64,000 nt of DNA, from assembly GCF_012933545.1 (NCBI RefSeq), contig NZ_JAADJU010000003.1, forward strand, positions 372,001 through 436,000, read 5' to 3'. The translations under genes were made by a program, and so were the position numbers. Within the stretch, counting starts at the first letter, position 1, and the number at the start of each line of letters is the position of its first letter. The DNA is from Rouxiella aceris (GTDB taxonomy: Bacteria; Pseudomonadota; Gammaproteobacteria; Enterobacterales; Enterobacteriaceae). Positions 29,319 to 38,417 of this stretch are shown piece after piece. The notes beneath the pieces were generated by a model. The model worked only from the letters and a program-made list of their open reading frames with translations. It was not told the origin of the DNA and did not search any database.

Positions 29319-30299
29319 ATGAGAAGTGTACGCTTTTACCCGCAGACCTTGCCGTTGCATACGGCCTTTGTTATTTCTCGCGGCAGTCGTAGCGAAGCCC
29401 GGATAGTCGTGGTGGAGATTGAGCAGTATGGCGTGGTGGGCATTGGGGAATGCACCCCCACACCGCGCTATGGCGAAAGTGAAGCTTCGGTGATGGCGCA
29501 ACTGACCAATGTGCAGGCTGCCATCGAGCAGGGAGCGGATCGTCAGGCACTGTTGCAGTTATTACCCGCGGGTGCGGCGCGCAATGCACTGGATTCGGCG
29601 CTGTGGGATCTGGAACGTCTTAGTCGCCAGCAGTCACTGTGGCAGCTCAATGGCATGGTAGCTCCGGCCTCAATCAGCATGGCACAAACTCTGAGCGTAG
29701 ATACACCGCAGGCGATGGCTGAGGCGGCGCTGGCTCATCAGCAAAATGGCGCAACGCTGCTGAAAATTAAACTCGACGATCATTTCATTACTGAGCGTAT
29801 GGTTGCCATCCGCAGTGCGGTGCCCAATGTCTCACTGATTGTTGATGCCAATGAGTCATGGCAAAGCGAAGGGCTGGCGTCACGTTGTCAGTTGCTGGCC
29901 GATCTCGGGGTGTTGATGCTGGAACAACCGCTTGCCGCCGGGCAGGATGAGGCCCTGGCCAATTTTATTCATCCACTGCCGATTTGTGCCGATGAAAGCT
30001 GTCATACCAGCAAGGATCTGCCCGCGCTGGTCGGCCGTTACCAGATGATCAATATCAAACTCGATAAAACCGGTGGCTTGACTGCGGCGCTCACGCTGGC
30101 CTCGGCGGCCAGAGAACTGGGGCTGGAGATTATGCTCGGCTGTATGCTGTGCACCTCGCGGGCAGTGCGTGCCGCACTGCCGCTGACGCCAGGGGCGAAG
30201 TTTATCGATCTTGATGGTCCAACCTGGCTGGAAAATGACGTGGTACCGGGTCTGGCCTTTCACGGCGGCGTGATTGATTTACAGGCCACCGGCGACTAG
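29319..30299 (+). CDS. ycjG: L-Ala-D/L-Glu epimerase
   Basis: 326-residue enolase-superfamily enzyme that epimerises L-Ala-D-Glu, a murein breakdown product, to L-Ala-L-Glu in the cytoplasm. Catalytic lysines K151 (LLKIKLD) and K247 (INIKLDKTGG) and metal ligands D176 (VDANESW), E202 (LEQPL) and D225 (CADESC) are visible. ATG at 29319 follows CAGGAGAAG. In E. coli ycjG sits beside tpx and the murein-peptide gene mpaA, which is absent here. Confidence 0.93.
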   Translation: MRSVRFYPQTLPLHTAFVISRGSRSEARIVVVEIEQYGVVGIGECTPTPRYGESEASVMAQLTNVQAAIEQGADRQALLQLLPAGAARNALDSALWDLERLSRQQSLWQLNGMVAPASISMAQTLSVDTPQAMAEAALAHQQNGATLLKIKLDDHFITERMVAIRSAVPNVSLIVDANESWQSEGLASRCQLLADLGVLMLEQPLAAGQDEALANFIHPLPICADESCHTSKDLPALVGRYQMINIKLDKTGGLTAALTLASAARELGLEIMLGCMLCTSRAVRAALPLTPGAKFIDLDGPTWLENDVVPGLAFHGGVIDLQATGD

Positions 30300-30309
30300 C
30301 GTTGACGCA

Positions 30310-30345
30310 CCTTCTGCTACGGGTTAGCTGCCACGTAGCAGAAGG
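30310..30345 (+). terminator. Hairpin after ycjG
   Basis: Perfect 12-bp stem CCTTCTGCTACG / CGTAGCAGAAGG with a 12-nt loop, 11 bases after the stop. No U tract follows. Confidence 0.6.
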
Positions 30346-30721
30346 CTGGCGGGGTATGTTAATGCCACTTGCAGCGGAGAATAATAATCCGCATGCCGAG
30401 CATTAATACAGTCAATGCCTGCTGGTGATGGACCGTTGAATATGGCTATTCCTCCCCTTGAGATTAATCTCAAATCAATTATCACCCTGAAAAATTGACC
30501 CATAATAAAGGTATGCAAGGCGTGCCTTGAGGGATTTTTATTTGTTAATATTTTTATAATTTCATGATTATAAGGATTTTTTTATTTTCACAAAAATGAG
30601 CGGAAATTATTTTTCTCGGAATTATGAATTTATAAAAAGCATCCCTTATGGCGTAACAATAATGGCTTTAGTCCGCTATAGGTTTGCCTGGTCTATATTT
30701 TTTACTGAAGAGGGAGATATT
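30346..30721. promoter_or_regulatory. AT-rich region before the SDR gene
   Basis: 375 bases without a supported gene, strongly AT-rich from 30540. CTATATT at 30692-30698 could be a -10 box for the SDR gene. GGGAG at 30714-30718 is its ribosome-binding site. No operator is recognisable. Confidence 0.4.
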
Positions 30722-31630
30722 ATGAACGACATATTTAACCGACAGCCGTTGTCCGCTGCTCTTGAGGAAAAATCATATCCCGTCCCACCGTTTGAACATC
30801 AGCAACAACCTTTTCCGGGGCTGGCGAGCAAAATGAAACCGTTGCCTGATCATGGCGAAACCTCCTATCGCGGCAGTGGCCGACTGCAGGGAAGAAAAGC
30901 GCTGATTACTGGCGGTGATTCCGGAATAGGACGTGCCGTCGCCATTGCCTTTGCTCGGGAGGGGGCCGATGTGGCCATTAATTATCTGCCTGAAGAGGAG
31001 TCCGATGCCCGCGAGGTCATTGCGTTGCTGCAAGAGGAAGGGCGCAAGGCGATTGCTATTCCCGGGGATATTCGTGACGAAGCATTTTGTCAGTACCTGG
31101 TGAAACAGGCGGCCGACGAACTAGCGGGGCTGGATCTGCTGGTCAATAACGCCGGGCGGCAGCAATACTGTGAGTCCATCAAGGATCTGACCACTGAATC
31201 CTTCGACGCCACCTTTAAAACCAACGTCTATGCCATGTTCTGGATCACCAAGGCGGCGTTGGATTATCTGCCGCGCGGTGCGGCTATTATCAATACTACT
31301 TCCGTGCAGGCCTTTAAACCCAGCGAGATCCTGCTCGACTACGCGCAAACCAAGGCCGCCATCGTCGCCTTTACCAAATCGCTGGCCGGACAACTGGGAT
31401 CGCAGGGTATCCGGGTCAATGCCGTGGCCCCCGGCCCCTACTGGACAGCACTGCAATGTTGTGGTGGCCAGCCGCAGGAGAAAATCGAGGTCTTTGGTCA
31501 ATCAGCGCCGCTGGGGCGACCTGGTCAACCTGCCGAGATTGCGCCGCTATATGTGACCCTGGCCTCGGCTGAAAACAGTTATGCTTCCGGCCAGGTATGG
31601 TGTTCCGACGGCGGCACCGGCACGTTATAA
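30722..31630 (+). CDS. Short-chain dehydrogenase (YghA-like)
   Basis: 302-residue cytoplasmic NADP-type oxidoreductase. A 45-residue lead (PVPPFEHQQQPFPGLASKMKPLPDHGETSY), typical of the YghA/GsiB-like stress dehydrogenases, precedes the Rossmann motif TGGDSGIGRA. Further motifs are LVNNAGRQ, the Ser of INTTSVQAF, and the catalytic Y-x-x-x-K in YAQTKAAI. The C-terminus ends GQVWCSDGGTGTL. ATG at 30722 is chosen because GGGAG precedes it; longer in-frame extensions lack family sequence. Such enzymes are often general-stress genes; here regulation is unproven. Confidence 0.9.
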   Translation: MNDIFNRQPLSAALEEKSYPVPPFEHQQQPFPGLASKMKPLPDHGETSYRGSGRLQGRKALITGGDSGIGRAVAIAFAREGADVAINYLPEEESDAREVIALLQEEGRKAIAIPGDIRDEAFCQYLVKQAADELAGLDLLVNNAGRQQYCESIKDLTTESFDATFKTNVYAMFWITKAALDYLPRGAAIINTTSVQAFKPSEILLDYAQTKAAIVAFTKSLAGQLGSQGIRVNAVAPGPYWTALQCCGGQPQEKIEVFGQSAPLGRPGQPAEIAPLYVTLASAENSYASGQVWCSDGGTGTL

Positions 31631-31661
31631 CCTTGCATGCACGCTGTAGCGTTGGCCCGGC

Positions 31662-31695
31662 AAAAAAAAGCCAGCCCTTTATATTCGGGGCTGGC
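31662..31695 (-). terminator. Bidirectional terminator
   Basis: Stem GCCAGCCC / GGGCTGGC with a 10-nt loop; on the minus strand it is followed by eight T residues. It ends the exported hypothetical gene and may also stop SDR transcripts. Confidence 0.88.
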
Positions 31696-31724
31696 GCGAG
31701 TGATGGTCGGCAGGCTGCTGGCAG

Positions 31725-32150
31725 TTACTTGCCAGCGAGCGGATCATAGACGGTGAAGGGGGCACAGATGGTGTTTTGTCCTGCCATGGTCAGACTGTAC
31801 TGGTCGCTTCCCTTACTGCCTGTCGGGCCCATCTTGATGCCGAATCGAATGGTGGTATTGGCAGCATCGGGGGTAAAAGTCTGGTTGTCCGGGTTATAGG
31901 TGGACAACACATATTTCACCTTGTCGCTCTCATCGGCGGTGCGCCTACCGACATAAAGCTGCGATACATTGGTTTTTGCATCGGTCAGCTGCAAGATCAT
32001 TACGTTCTCACTGCTAATAGCGGTGGAGAGCACTTTCAGCCCTCCACAGTGGGTGTAAGCAACCGCAGGGGCGTTGCCAAGCATTTCAGCGGCGTGCACT
32101 ACGTTGCTGAACGAACCAAGAACCAAAAGTGACAGAAGCATTTTTTTCAT
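31725..32150 (-). CDS. Exported protein of unknown function
   Basis: 141-residue predicted periplasmic protein. The signal peptide MKKMLLSLLVLGSFSNVVHA is followed by a mature part of about 120 residues with two cysteines (THCGGLKV and QNTICAPF) that could form a disulfide. The body looks beta-rich (VMILQLTDAKTNVSQLYVG, TIRFGIKMG). I do not recognise the family. It has its own terminator and is divergent from zntB. The start is clear from the signal peptide, though the upstream box is A/T-rich and weak. Confidence 0.75.
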   Translation of the reverse strand: MKKMLLSLLVLGSFSNVVHAAEMLGNAPAVAYTHCGGLKVLSTAISSENVMILQLTDAKTNVSQLYVGRRTADESDKVKYVLSTYNPDNQTFTPDAANTTIRFGIKMGPTGSKGSDQYSLTMAGQNTICAPFTVYDPLAGK

Positions 32151-32495
32151 TTTTATTTAACCCAATAAAATAGACGTCAAAGTGTGCAAATGAGCCAAGT
32201 CTCAGCCTGTAGTGTATGAATTCGGATGACAGCGTCTATTTCTTCAATGCAAGAAATTATGTCAGGCACCGCCCGGCGCGGCTGGTGACTTTAAATTTAT
32301 CTAAAAACACTGCCGATTTCCGCTGACAATGCCCCATTTCCCCGCGCTCGCGGGTCGTTATCGCCGGGGCTATTGCGTTTGCTGCCGGGGGACTTGATCG
32401 GCGGGTGGCAGGGTTTTCCGCCTGACGGGTTGGAGCGGCAATGGGTTAACGCTAAACTGGGTTCAATGAAATAAAACAAGAGAGTGAGAACTAAC
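32151..32495. promoter_or_regulatory. Divergent region between exported protein and zntB
   Basis: 345 bases. The part 32330-32420 is GC-rich and without an open gene on either strand. No zinc-responsive operator could be identified by eye. Confidence 0.35.
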
Positions 32496-33479
32496 GTGGA
32501 AGTCATAAAGGGTGAAGCCCTACAGGTTGCCGATGCGGTATATGCCTATCAGTTGGATGGTCAAGGCGGCATCAGCGAAATTACCCCTCACTGTGAGGCC
32601 ACCACGCAACAGCCATGCTGGCTGCATCTCGATTATACCCAACCGGTCAGCGAGCAGTGGATCAATACTACGCCGCTGTTACCTGAGTCGGTGCGCGAAG
32701 CGCTGGCCGGAGAGAGCATTCGTCCTAAAGTGATCCGTATGGGGGAGGGCACGCTGGTGACGCTGCGCAGCATTAACCTCAATGCCAATGCCCGCCCGGA
32801 TCAACTGGTGACTATTCGCGTGTATCTGACGGATAAAATGATTATTTCTACGCGCCACCGCAAGGTGTTCTCGATGAATGAAATGATCAATGATATGCAG
32901 CACGGCAGTGGACCGAGGGATACCGGCAGTTGGCTGGTGGATATGTGTGATGCACTGACCGACCACACCAGCGATTTTATTGAAGATCTGCATGATAAAA
33001 TCATCGACTTTGAAGATGCGTTAATGGAACAGCAGGTTCCCGAACGCGGACAGATGGCGCTATTGCGTAAACAGTTAATCGTCTTGCGCCGCTATATGGC
33101 CCCGCAGCGGGATGTCTTTGCCCGTCTGGCCAGCGAACGCTTACCCTGGATGACCGACGATGAGCGCCGCCGGATGCAGGAAATTGCCGATCGCCTGGGG
33201 CGCGGCCTGGACGATCTGGATGGCAGCATTGCCCGTACTGCTGTGCTGTCCGATGAAATCAGCTCACTGATGGCCGATGCCCTTAACCGCCGGACCTATA
33301 CCATGTCGCTGCTGGCAATGGTGTTTTTACCCACTACCTTTCTGACCGGACTCTTTGGCGTCAATCTCGGTGGTATTCCCGGATCTGGCTCGCATCTTGG
33401 ATTTGGCGCGTTTTGCGCGCTATTGGTGCTGCTGGTGGGCGGGGTTGCCTGGTGGATGAAGCGCAGTAACTGGCTGTAA
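32496..33479 (+). CDS. zntB: Zinc transporter ZntB
   Basis: 327-residue CorA-superfamily membrane protein, the same length as E. coli ZntB, which imports Zn2+ with protons. A large cytoplasmic domain ([77 protein letters not shown]) precedes two C-terminal helices with the pore motif GVN ([12 protein letters not shown]). The start GTG at 32496 is chosen because it aligns with the E. coli N-terminus (EVIKG for EAIKG); an in-frame GTG four codons earlier is possible. A terminator follows. Confidence 0.95.
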   Translation: MEVIKGEALQVADAVYAYQLDGQGGISEITPHCEATTQQPCWLHLDYTQPVSEQWINTTPLLPESVREALAGESIRPKVIRMGEGTLVTLRSINLNANARPDQLVTIRVYLTDKMIISTRHRKVFSMNEMINDMQHGSGPRDTGSWLVDMCDALTDHTSDFIEDLHDKIIDFEDALMEQQVPERGQMALLRKQLIVLRRYMAPQRDVFARLASERLPWMTDDERRRMQEIADRLGRGLDDLDGSIARTAVLSDEISSLMADALNRRTYTMSLLAMVFLPTTFLTGLFGVNLGGIPGSGSHLGFGAFCALLVLLVGGVAWWMKRSNWL

Positions 33480-33505
33480 GTCGAGGCCGGTGGGCAAACG
33501 CAGAA

Positions 33506-33531
33506 TAAAAAAAAGCCGGTCAGTGACCGGC
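33506..33531. terminator. Terminator after zntB
   Basis: Self-complementary GCCGGTCAGTGACCGGC (33515-33531) preceded by nine A residues, which form a T run on the minus strand. Probably bidirectional. Confidence 0.75.
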
Positions 33532-33977
33532 ATTGTTCGAATCAATTGTGCTATGCAATAATTCTAAAATTTGTAAATAAGACAATATGGAGCACAACGC
33601 CCATCGCTTGACGTTGCATTCACCTGCGATATAGATATTGCTCCTGGCGCCTTTTGGAGATGTTGATTTAGCGCAATGTTTTACTACGAAGCGTAAAAAT
33701 AGCCATGAGTTTGATGACCAAGTCGTCTTGATGATCGAGATACCCAGGCATTGCACACCTGGGAGCGCTCCGGCGGGCAAGCCCGCTACGACCCCCAACG
33801 GTGCACTCTCCCTAATAACGGACTTTGTCAGCAATCTGATTAACTTCTTCTCTCCTGCCTGTGGGTTTACCCCTCTATCCATAAAGATATCTAGACATCC
33901 ATACGTGTGTTTTGTAAAGTGATGGAACGTTGAAAATATTTAACATTCCGGCTAACCAACGGACAGCACAGGCAAAA
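33532..33977. other. Intergenic region holding element copy C
   Basis: 446 bases between zntB and the methyltransferase gene. The left 170 bases contain no recognisable gene; 33707-33838 is element copy C; the rest precedes the methyltransferase start. Open frames here (for example minus-strand 33520-33882) are by-products of the element. Confidence 0.6.
33707..33838 (+). repeat. Terminator-associated element, copy C
   Basis: 132-bp copy with several differences from A and B (GATGACCAAGTC at the left end, GCAATCTG at the right end). No flanking duplication or hairpin is seen, so this copy is probably older or has lost its flanks. Confidence 0.9.
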
Positions 33978-34886
33978 ATGAACAGTAACATTGTGATCCT
34001 CGATGGCGGCATGGGCCGCGAACTCGCTCGTATGGGCGCCCCTTTTCGTCAGCCGGAGTGGTCGGCGCTGGCATTGATGGAAGCGCCGCATTTTGTGCGT
34101 CAGGCCCACGATGCCTTTATTGCCGCCGGTTCGCGGGTAATTAGCACCAACAGTTATGCCGTGGTGCCTTTTCATGTCGGCGACGAGGTGTTCTCCCGTC
34201 AGGGGGCCGAGTTGATTGCACTTTCCGGCAAGCTGGCGCGCGAGGCGGCCAATGCAGCGGCTGTACCGGTTAAGGTTGCCGGTTCTTTACCGCCGGTACT
34301 CGGCTCTTACCGTCCTGACTTGTTTGAACCGACTAAAGCCAGGGAGTTGTTGGCGGTGCTGGTGGCCAATCTTTCCGATCACGTCGACTTCTGGCTGGCA
34401 GAAACTCAAAGTTCCCTGGCCGAGGTTGCGTTGGTGCGTGAGGTGTTGGCGCAAGATCCACGTCCACTATGGCTGTCGTTTACCTTACAGGATAGCCTTG
34501 ACGAGCAGGGCGCGGCACGGTTGCGTTCCGGTGAATCCATTAGCGAGGCAGTGGCGGCGGTGATCAACTTATCAGCCCGTGCCATTTTGTTTAACTGCAG
34601 TCGCCCGGAAGTGATGGCCAGCGCGGTGCGCGAAGCCCGTCGGGTTGCCGGGCAGCAAGACGCGGCGCTGGATATCGGCGTCTATGCCAATGCCTTTGAA
34701 CCTTCTGATAACAAGCGCGGAGCCAACCAGGGCTTGAGCGAAATGCGCAAAGACACTGACCCGGAAGGCTATCTGGCTTTTGCCAGGGAGTGGGTGCAAC
34801 TTGGCGCGACGCTGGTTGGTGGCTGTTGCGGCATTGGACCGGAGCATATCGCAGCGTTAAACCAGGCGTTTAACCTCAAAAAATAA
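33978..34886 (+). CDS. mmuM: Homocysteine S-methyltransferase (MmuM-like)
   Basis: 302-residue zinc enzyme making methionine from homocysteine with S-methylmethionine or a similar donor. Zinc ligands are C207 (LFNCSRPEVM) and C283-C284 (GGCCGIGPEHI). Family blocks include VILDGGMGRELARMGAPF and VAGSLPPVLGSYRPDLF. ATG at 33978 is preferred (AGG 6 bases upstream; conserved start), although a TTG-initiated extension to 33930 is open. Instead of the mmuP permease, a peptide-type ABC importer follows after 104 bases. Confidence 0.92.
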   Translation: MNSNIVILDGGMGRELARMGAPFRQPEWSALALMEAPHFVRQAHDAFIAAGSRVISTNSYAVVPFHVGDEVFSRQGAELIALSGKLAREAANAAAVPVKVAGSLPPVLGSYRPDLFEPTKARELLAVLVANLSDHVDFWLAETQSSLAEVALVREVLAQDPRPLWLSFTLQDSLDEQGAARLRSGESISEAVAAVINLSARAILFNCSRPEVMASAVREARRVAGQQDAALDIGVYANAFEPSDNKRGANQGLSEMRKDTDPEGYLAFAREWVQLGATLVGGCCGIGPEHIAALNQAFNLKK

Positions 34887-34990
34887 TAATGGTTTTAGTC
34901 AGTGGCTCCGAAGCATTCGCCAGGCAGACTGGCGGATGAAGGGGATAAAACAAGATAACGAGGGTACGCCCTCTTGCAAGGGAAACAGTC

Positions 34991-36538
34991 ATGATAGATC
35001 GTCGTTCGTTTATCAAAAGCGCGGGGGCGCTTTCCGTCGCCGCCGCTACCGGTGCACTTTGGCCATTTTCCAATGCTCTGGCGGCAGAAACCGCGCAACC
35101 CAAGAAGGGCGGACATCTGGTCGTTGGCGTCGATAACGCCTCCAGCACCGATCGCCTCGATCCGGCATTTTGGTTTGAAACCTATATGTATTTTGTCGGT
35201 TCCCAGCTGTTTAATACGCTGGTGGAAATAGATGAGAATGCCGGGCTGACGCCATCGCTGGCCGAGTCCTGGTCCTCCGCTGACAACAGCCAAACCTGGA
35301 TCCTGAAAATTCGCCAGGGCGTGCAGTTCCACGACGGTCGTACACTGAGCGCCAAAGACGTGGTTTATTCGTTAGATCATCACCGTGGCGAAAAATCCAC
35401 GTCGCCGGTGAAAGGTTATCTGCAACCGGTGTCGACCATTACTGCCAGCGGCGAGCATGAGGTCACCATCAAGCTGACCTCACCGGACGTGGAATTTATC
35501 TGGCTATTGAGTGATGTGCATTTTGTGATCACCGCCGAGAACGAAAACTTCGACAAAGGGCTGGGGACCGGTGCCTTTATCCTTGAGAAATTCCAGCCGG
35601 GTGTCAGCGCGTTAACCAAACGTAATCCTAATCACTGGAACAGCCAGCGCGGTCACGTCGACTCGGTCGAAACCCTGGCGATGAATGACTCCACCGCTCG
35701 CGTGGCGGCACTGGTCAGCGGTTCGGCGCAGATTATCAACCGCGTTAATCCGCGGATTGTTGGCCGTATCGAACATATGCCAAACATCAAGCTGGTGCGC
35801 GCCAAAGACAGCATGATTTACACCTTCCCGGGACTGTCCAATCTGGCGCCTTTTGATAATATCGACGGCCGTCTGGCACTGAAATACGCTATCGATCGCC
35901 AACAGATTATTGATACCGTGCTTGGCGGCTACGGCAGTGTTGCCAACGATAACCCCATCTTCCCGTCTAACCGCTATTTCGCCAAAGATCTCCCCCAGCG
36001 GCCATTTGACCCGGAAAAGGCCAGCTTCCACTGGAAAAAATCCGGTTTCAGCGGTCCGCTGACGCTTTCCGTTGCCGATGCCGGTTTCCCTGGTGCCGTC
36101 GATGCCGGTCAACTGTATCAGCAGTCGGCGGCCAAGGCGGGTATCGATCTGAAAGTCGATCGCGTACCTGACGATGCCTTCTGGAACGATGTCTGGCAGA
36201 AAAAAGTCTTTGTCTCATCCAACTGGGCCAGCCGTCCAACCGCCGATGCCATGCTGTCGCTGGTGTTTACCAGCCAGTCATCGTGGAATGAATCCGCCTG
36301 GCATGTGCCGGCATTTGACGAGATGGTCAAAGCGGCGCGCGGTGAAGCGGACGAAGCCCGCCGCCGCCAGATCTATCACGATATTCAGTTGATGCTGGTG
36401 GATCAGGGCAGCGAAGTGATCCCGTTGTATGCCGATGCCCTCGACGGTGCTTCGGTAAAAATCAAAGGCTTTACCTCGGTACCGGGTATGCCGCTGAGCG
36501 GTAACCGCGCGGCAGAGAAAGTGTGGATCGAAAGCTAA
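34991..36538 (+). CDS. Tat-exported substrate-binding protein of a peptide-type ABC importer
   Basis: 515-residue periplasmic binding protein of the SBP_bac_5 (DppA/OppA) family. The N-terminus carries a twin-arginine signal (DRRSFIKSAGALSVAAATGALWPFSNALA), so it is exported folded. Family motifs are LAESWSSADNSQTWILKIRQGVQFHDG and GRLALKYAIDRQQII. AAGGGAAA precedes the ATG at 34991. It heads a run of four transport genes with one solute. Whether it binds peptides, an opine-like compound or a sulfur compound cannot be told. Confidence 0.92.
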   Translation: MIDRRSFIKSAGALSVAAATGALWPFSNALAAETAQPKKGGHLVVGVDNASSTDRLDPAFWFETYMYFVGSQLFNTLVEIDENAGLTPSLAESWSSADNSQTWILKIRQGVQFHDGRTLSAKDVVYSLDHHRGEKSTSPVKGYLQPVSTITASGEHEVTIKLTSPDVEFIWLLSDVHFVITAENENFDKGLGTGAFILEKFQPGVSALTKRNPNHWNSQRGHVDSVETLAMNDSTARVAALVSGSAQIINRVNPRIVGRIEHMPNIKLVRAKDSMIYTFPGLSNLAPFDNIDGRLALKYAIDRQQIIDTVLGGYGSVANDNPIFPSNRYFAKDLPQRPFDPEKASFHWKKSGFSGPLTLSVADAGFPGAVDAGQLYQQSAAKAGIDLKVDRVPDDAFWNDVWQKKVFVSSNWASRPTADAMLSLVFTSQSSWNESAWHVPAFDEMVKAARGEADEARRRQIYHDIQLMLVDQGSEVIPLYADALDGASVKIKGFTSVPGMPLSGNRAAEKVWIES

Positions 36539-36552
36539 GCCGGGTGATTGTT

Positions 36553-37542
36553 ATGTCAGAACGGGTTAAACAACGGCCTACGGGCCGTTCATCTTTATGG
36601 CCACTGGTGATCAGGCGTCTGTGCTATGGCCTGCTGATGATACTGGCGGTATCGGCGCTGATTTTTATTGGTGTGCAGTTACTGCCGGGAAATGCCGCCA
36701 CGGCGATCCTCGGACAATCGGCGACACCCGCTGCAGTGCATGAGCTTAATCTGCAACTGGGGTTGGATAAACCGGCGTTAGGCCGTTATCTCAGTTGGCT
36801 AATGGGCATTGCCCAAGGGGATTTTGGCCTCAGCTATAGCAGCCGCTCGGCGATTGCCGGGCCGTTATTTACCCGCCTGGGCAATACGCTGTTTTTAGCC
36901 GGTTGTACGGCGGTGATTGCCGTGCCGCTGGCGCTGGTTATCGGTTTCCTCTCGGTACGCTATCAAGGCGGCCTCATCGATACCATGCTCAACGGATTGG
37001 CGCGCGCCGCCGTGGCGTTACCGGAGTTTTTCTCCGGCTATCTGCTGATGCTGATTTTTGCCATTACTCTGGCCTGGTTTCCCAGTAACAGTACGCTCTC
37101 TGGCGATATGTCACTGGATGCCCGTTTTTCGGCCATTGCCTTGCCCTGCGCCACGCTGGTGCTGGCGATCCTCGGCCATATGAGCAATATGACCCGCGCT
37201 GCGTTGATTGCCGCGCAAAGCGCAGCCTATGTTGATACAGCGTTGCTGAAAGGCTTAACACCGGCGCGTATTCTCTGGCGTCATGTCTTACCCAATGCGC
37301 TGGGGCCGATTATCAACGTGGTGGCCATCAACCTGGCCTACCTGATGGTCGGGGTGGTCATTGTCGAAAACGTCTTTGTCTATCCCGGTCTGGGACAATA
37401 TATGGTCGACAGCATCAGCAAGCGTGATATTCCGGTTATGCAGGACTGCGCGCTGCTGCTGGCGGGGATTTATATCTTGCTAAATTTGTTGGCGGACGTA
37501 TTGGCGCTGATCGCCAACCCGCGTTTACGCCATCAGCGTTAA
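36553..37542 (+). CDS. ABC importer permease 1 (DppB-like)
   Basis: 329-residue inner-membrane permease with about six helices. The N-terminal VSALIFIGVQLLPGNAATAILGQSATPAAVHELNLQLGL is typical of DppB/OppB proteins, and the EAA loop that contacts the ATPase reads LLKGLTPARILWRHVLPNALGPI. It follows the binding-protein gene by 14 bases. The chosen ATG at 36553 has only a weak box; translation may be coupled to the gene before. Confidence 0.92.
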   Translation: MSERVKQRPTGRSSLWPLVIRRLCYGLLMILAVSALIFIGVQLLPGNAATAILGQSATPAAVHELNLQLGLDKPALGRYLSWLMGIAQGDFGLSYSSRSAIAGPLFTRLGNTLFLAGCTAVIAVPLALVIGFLSVRYQGGLIDTMLNGLARAAVALPEFFSGYLLMLIFAITLAWFPSNSTLSGDMSLDARFSAIALPCATLVLAILGHMSNMTRAALIAAQSAAYVDTALLKGLTPARILWRHVLPNALGPIINVVAINLAYLMVGVVIVENVFVYPGLGQYMVDSISKRDIPVMQDCALLLAGIYILLNLLADVLALIANPRLRHQR

Positions 37543-37598
37543 TCTCCCCTCGGGGGAAGGATTGTTACCGGGTAAGCTTCAGCTTAAGGAATTTTTCA

Positions 37599-38417
37599 AT
37601 GCCCGCATTAAGACCCACGGCAATTTTGGGACTGACAGGCCTGTTTCTGTTTCTCTTTATTGCCCTTTTTGCTCCCTGGCTGGCGCCTTATGCGCCGGAT
37701 AAAGTGGTCGCTATGGCCTGGCAGGCACCCGACGCAGTGTTGCGCCTGGGGACCGATAATCTTGGACGCGACCTGTTGTCGCGGATGATTTGGGGAACGC
37801 GTGTCTCGCTAGGCGTTACTGCGCTGGCGGCGCTGGTCGCCTTTGGCGTCGGCTGTACGCTGGGCTTTATGGCCGGTCTGCTTGGCGGCTGGCAAGACCA
37901 GCTGATTTCGCGGGTTAATGACATGATTATGGCTATCCCGACATTGATATTCGCGCTGATTGTACTGGCGGTGTTGCCGAAAAGCATTTTAACGCTGACG
38001 CTGGTACTCGGCCTGCTGGAGTCTACCCGCGTGTTACGGGTGGCACGTGCGCTGGCGGTGGATATCGGCGTGATGGAGTTTGTTGACGTGGCCCGTCTGC
38101 GTGGCGAGAGTCTGGGCTGGATCCTGTGGCGGGTCATTTTACCCAACGCCCGGCAAACGCTGATTGCCGAGTTTGGCCTGCGCTTTATCTTTATTTTGCT
38201 GTTTTTGTCCGCGCTATCGTTCCTTGGTCTGGGTATTCAGCCACCTACCGCCGACTGGGGCGGACTGGCAAGAGACAATAAAGACGGCATCCTGTTTGGT
38301 GTCTGGGCGGCACTGGTTCCCGGCGGGGCGATTGCCGTATTGGCGCTGGCGATCAATGCCGTCGCCGACTGGCTAATGAGCGGCACCACCCGTAACTGGG
38401 GAGGTCATCATGGCTAA
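37599..38417 (+). CDS. ABC importer permease 2 (DppC-like)
   Basis: 272-residue inner-membrane permease. DppC/OppC motifs are LGTDNLGRDLLSRMIWGTRVSLGV and the EAA loop ARLRGESLGWILWRVILPNARQTL. AAGGA at 37587-37591 precedes the ATG. The last 8 bases overlap the ATPase gene, so the two are translationally coupled. Confidence 0.93.
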   Translation: MPALRPTAILGLTGLFLFLFIALFAPWLAPYAPDKVVAMAWQAPDAVLRLGTDNLGRDLLSRMIWGTRVSLGVTALAALVAFGVGCTLGFMAGLLGGWQDQLISRVNDMIMAIPTLIFALIVLAVLPKSILTLTLVLGLLESTRVLRVARALAVDIGVMEFVDVARLRGESLGWILWRVILPNARQTLIAEFGLRFIFILLFLSALSFLGLGIQPPTADWGGLARDNKDGILFGVWAALVPGGAIAVLALAINAVADWLMSGTTRNWGGHHG

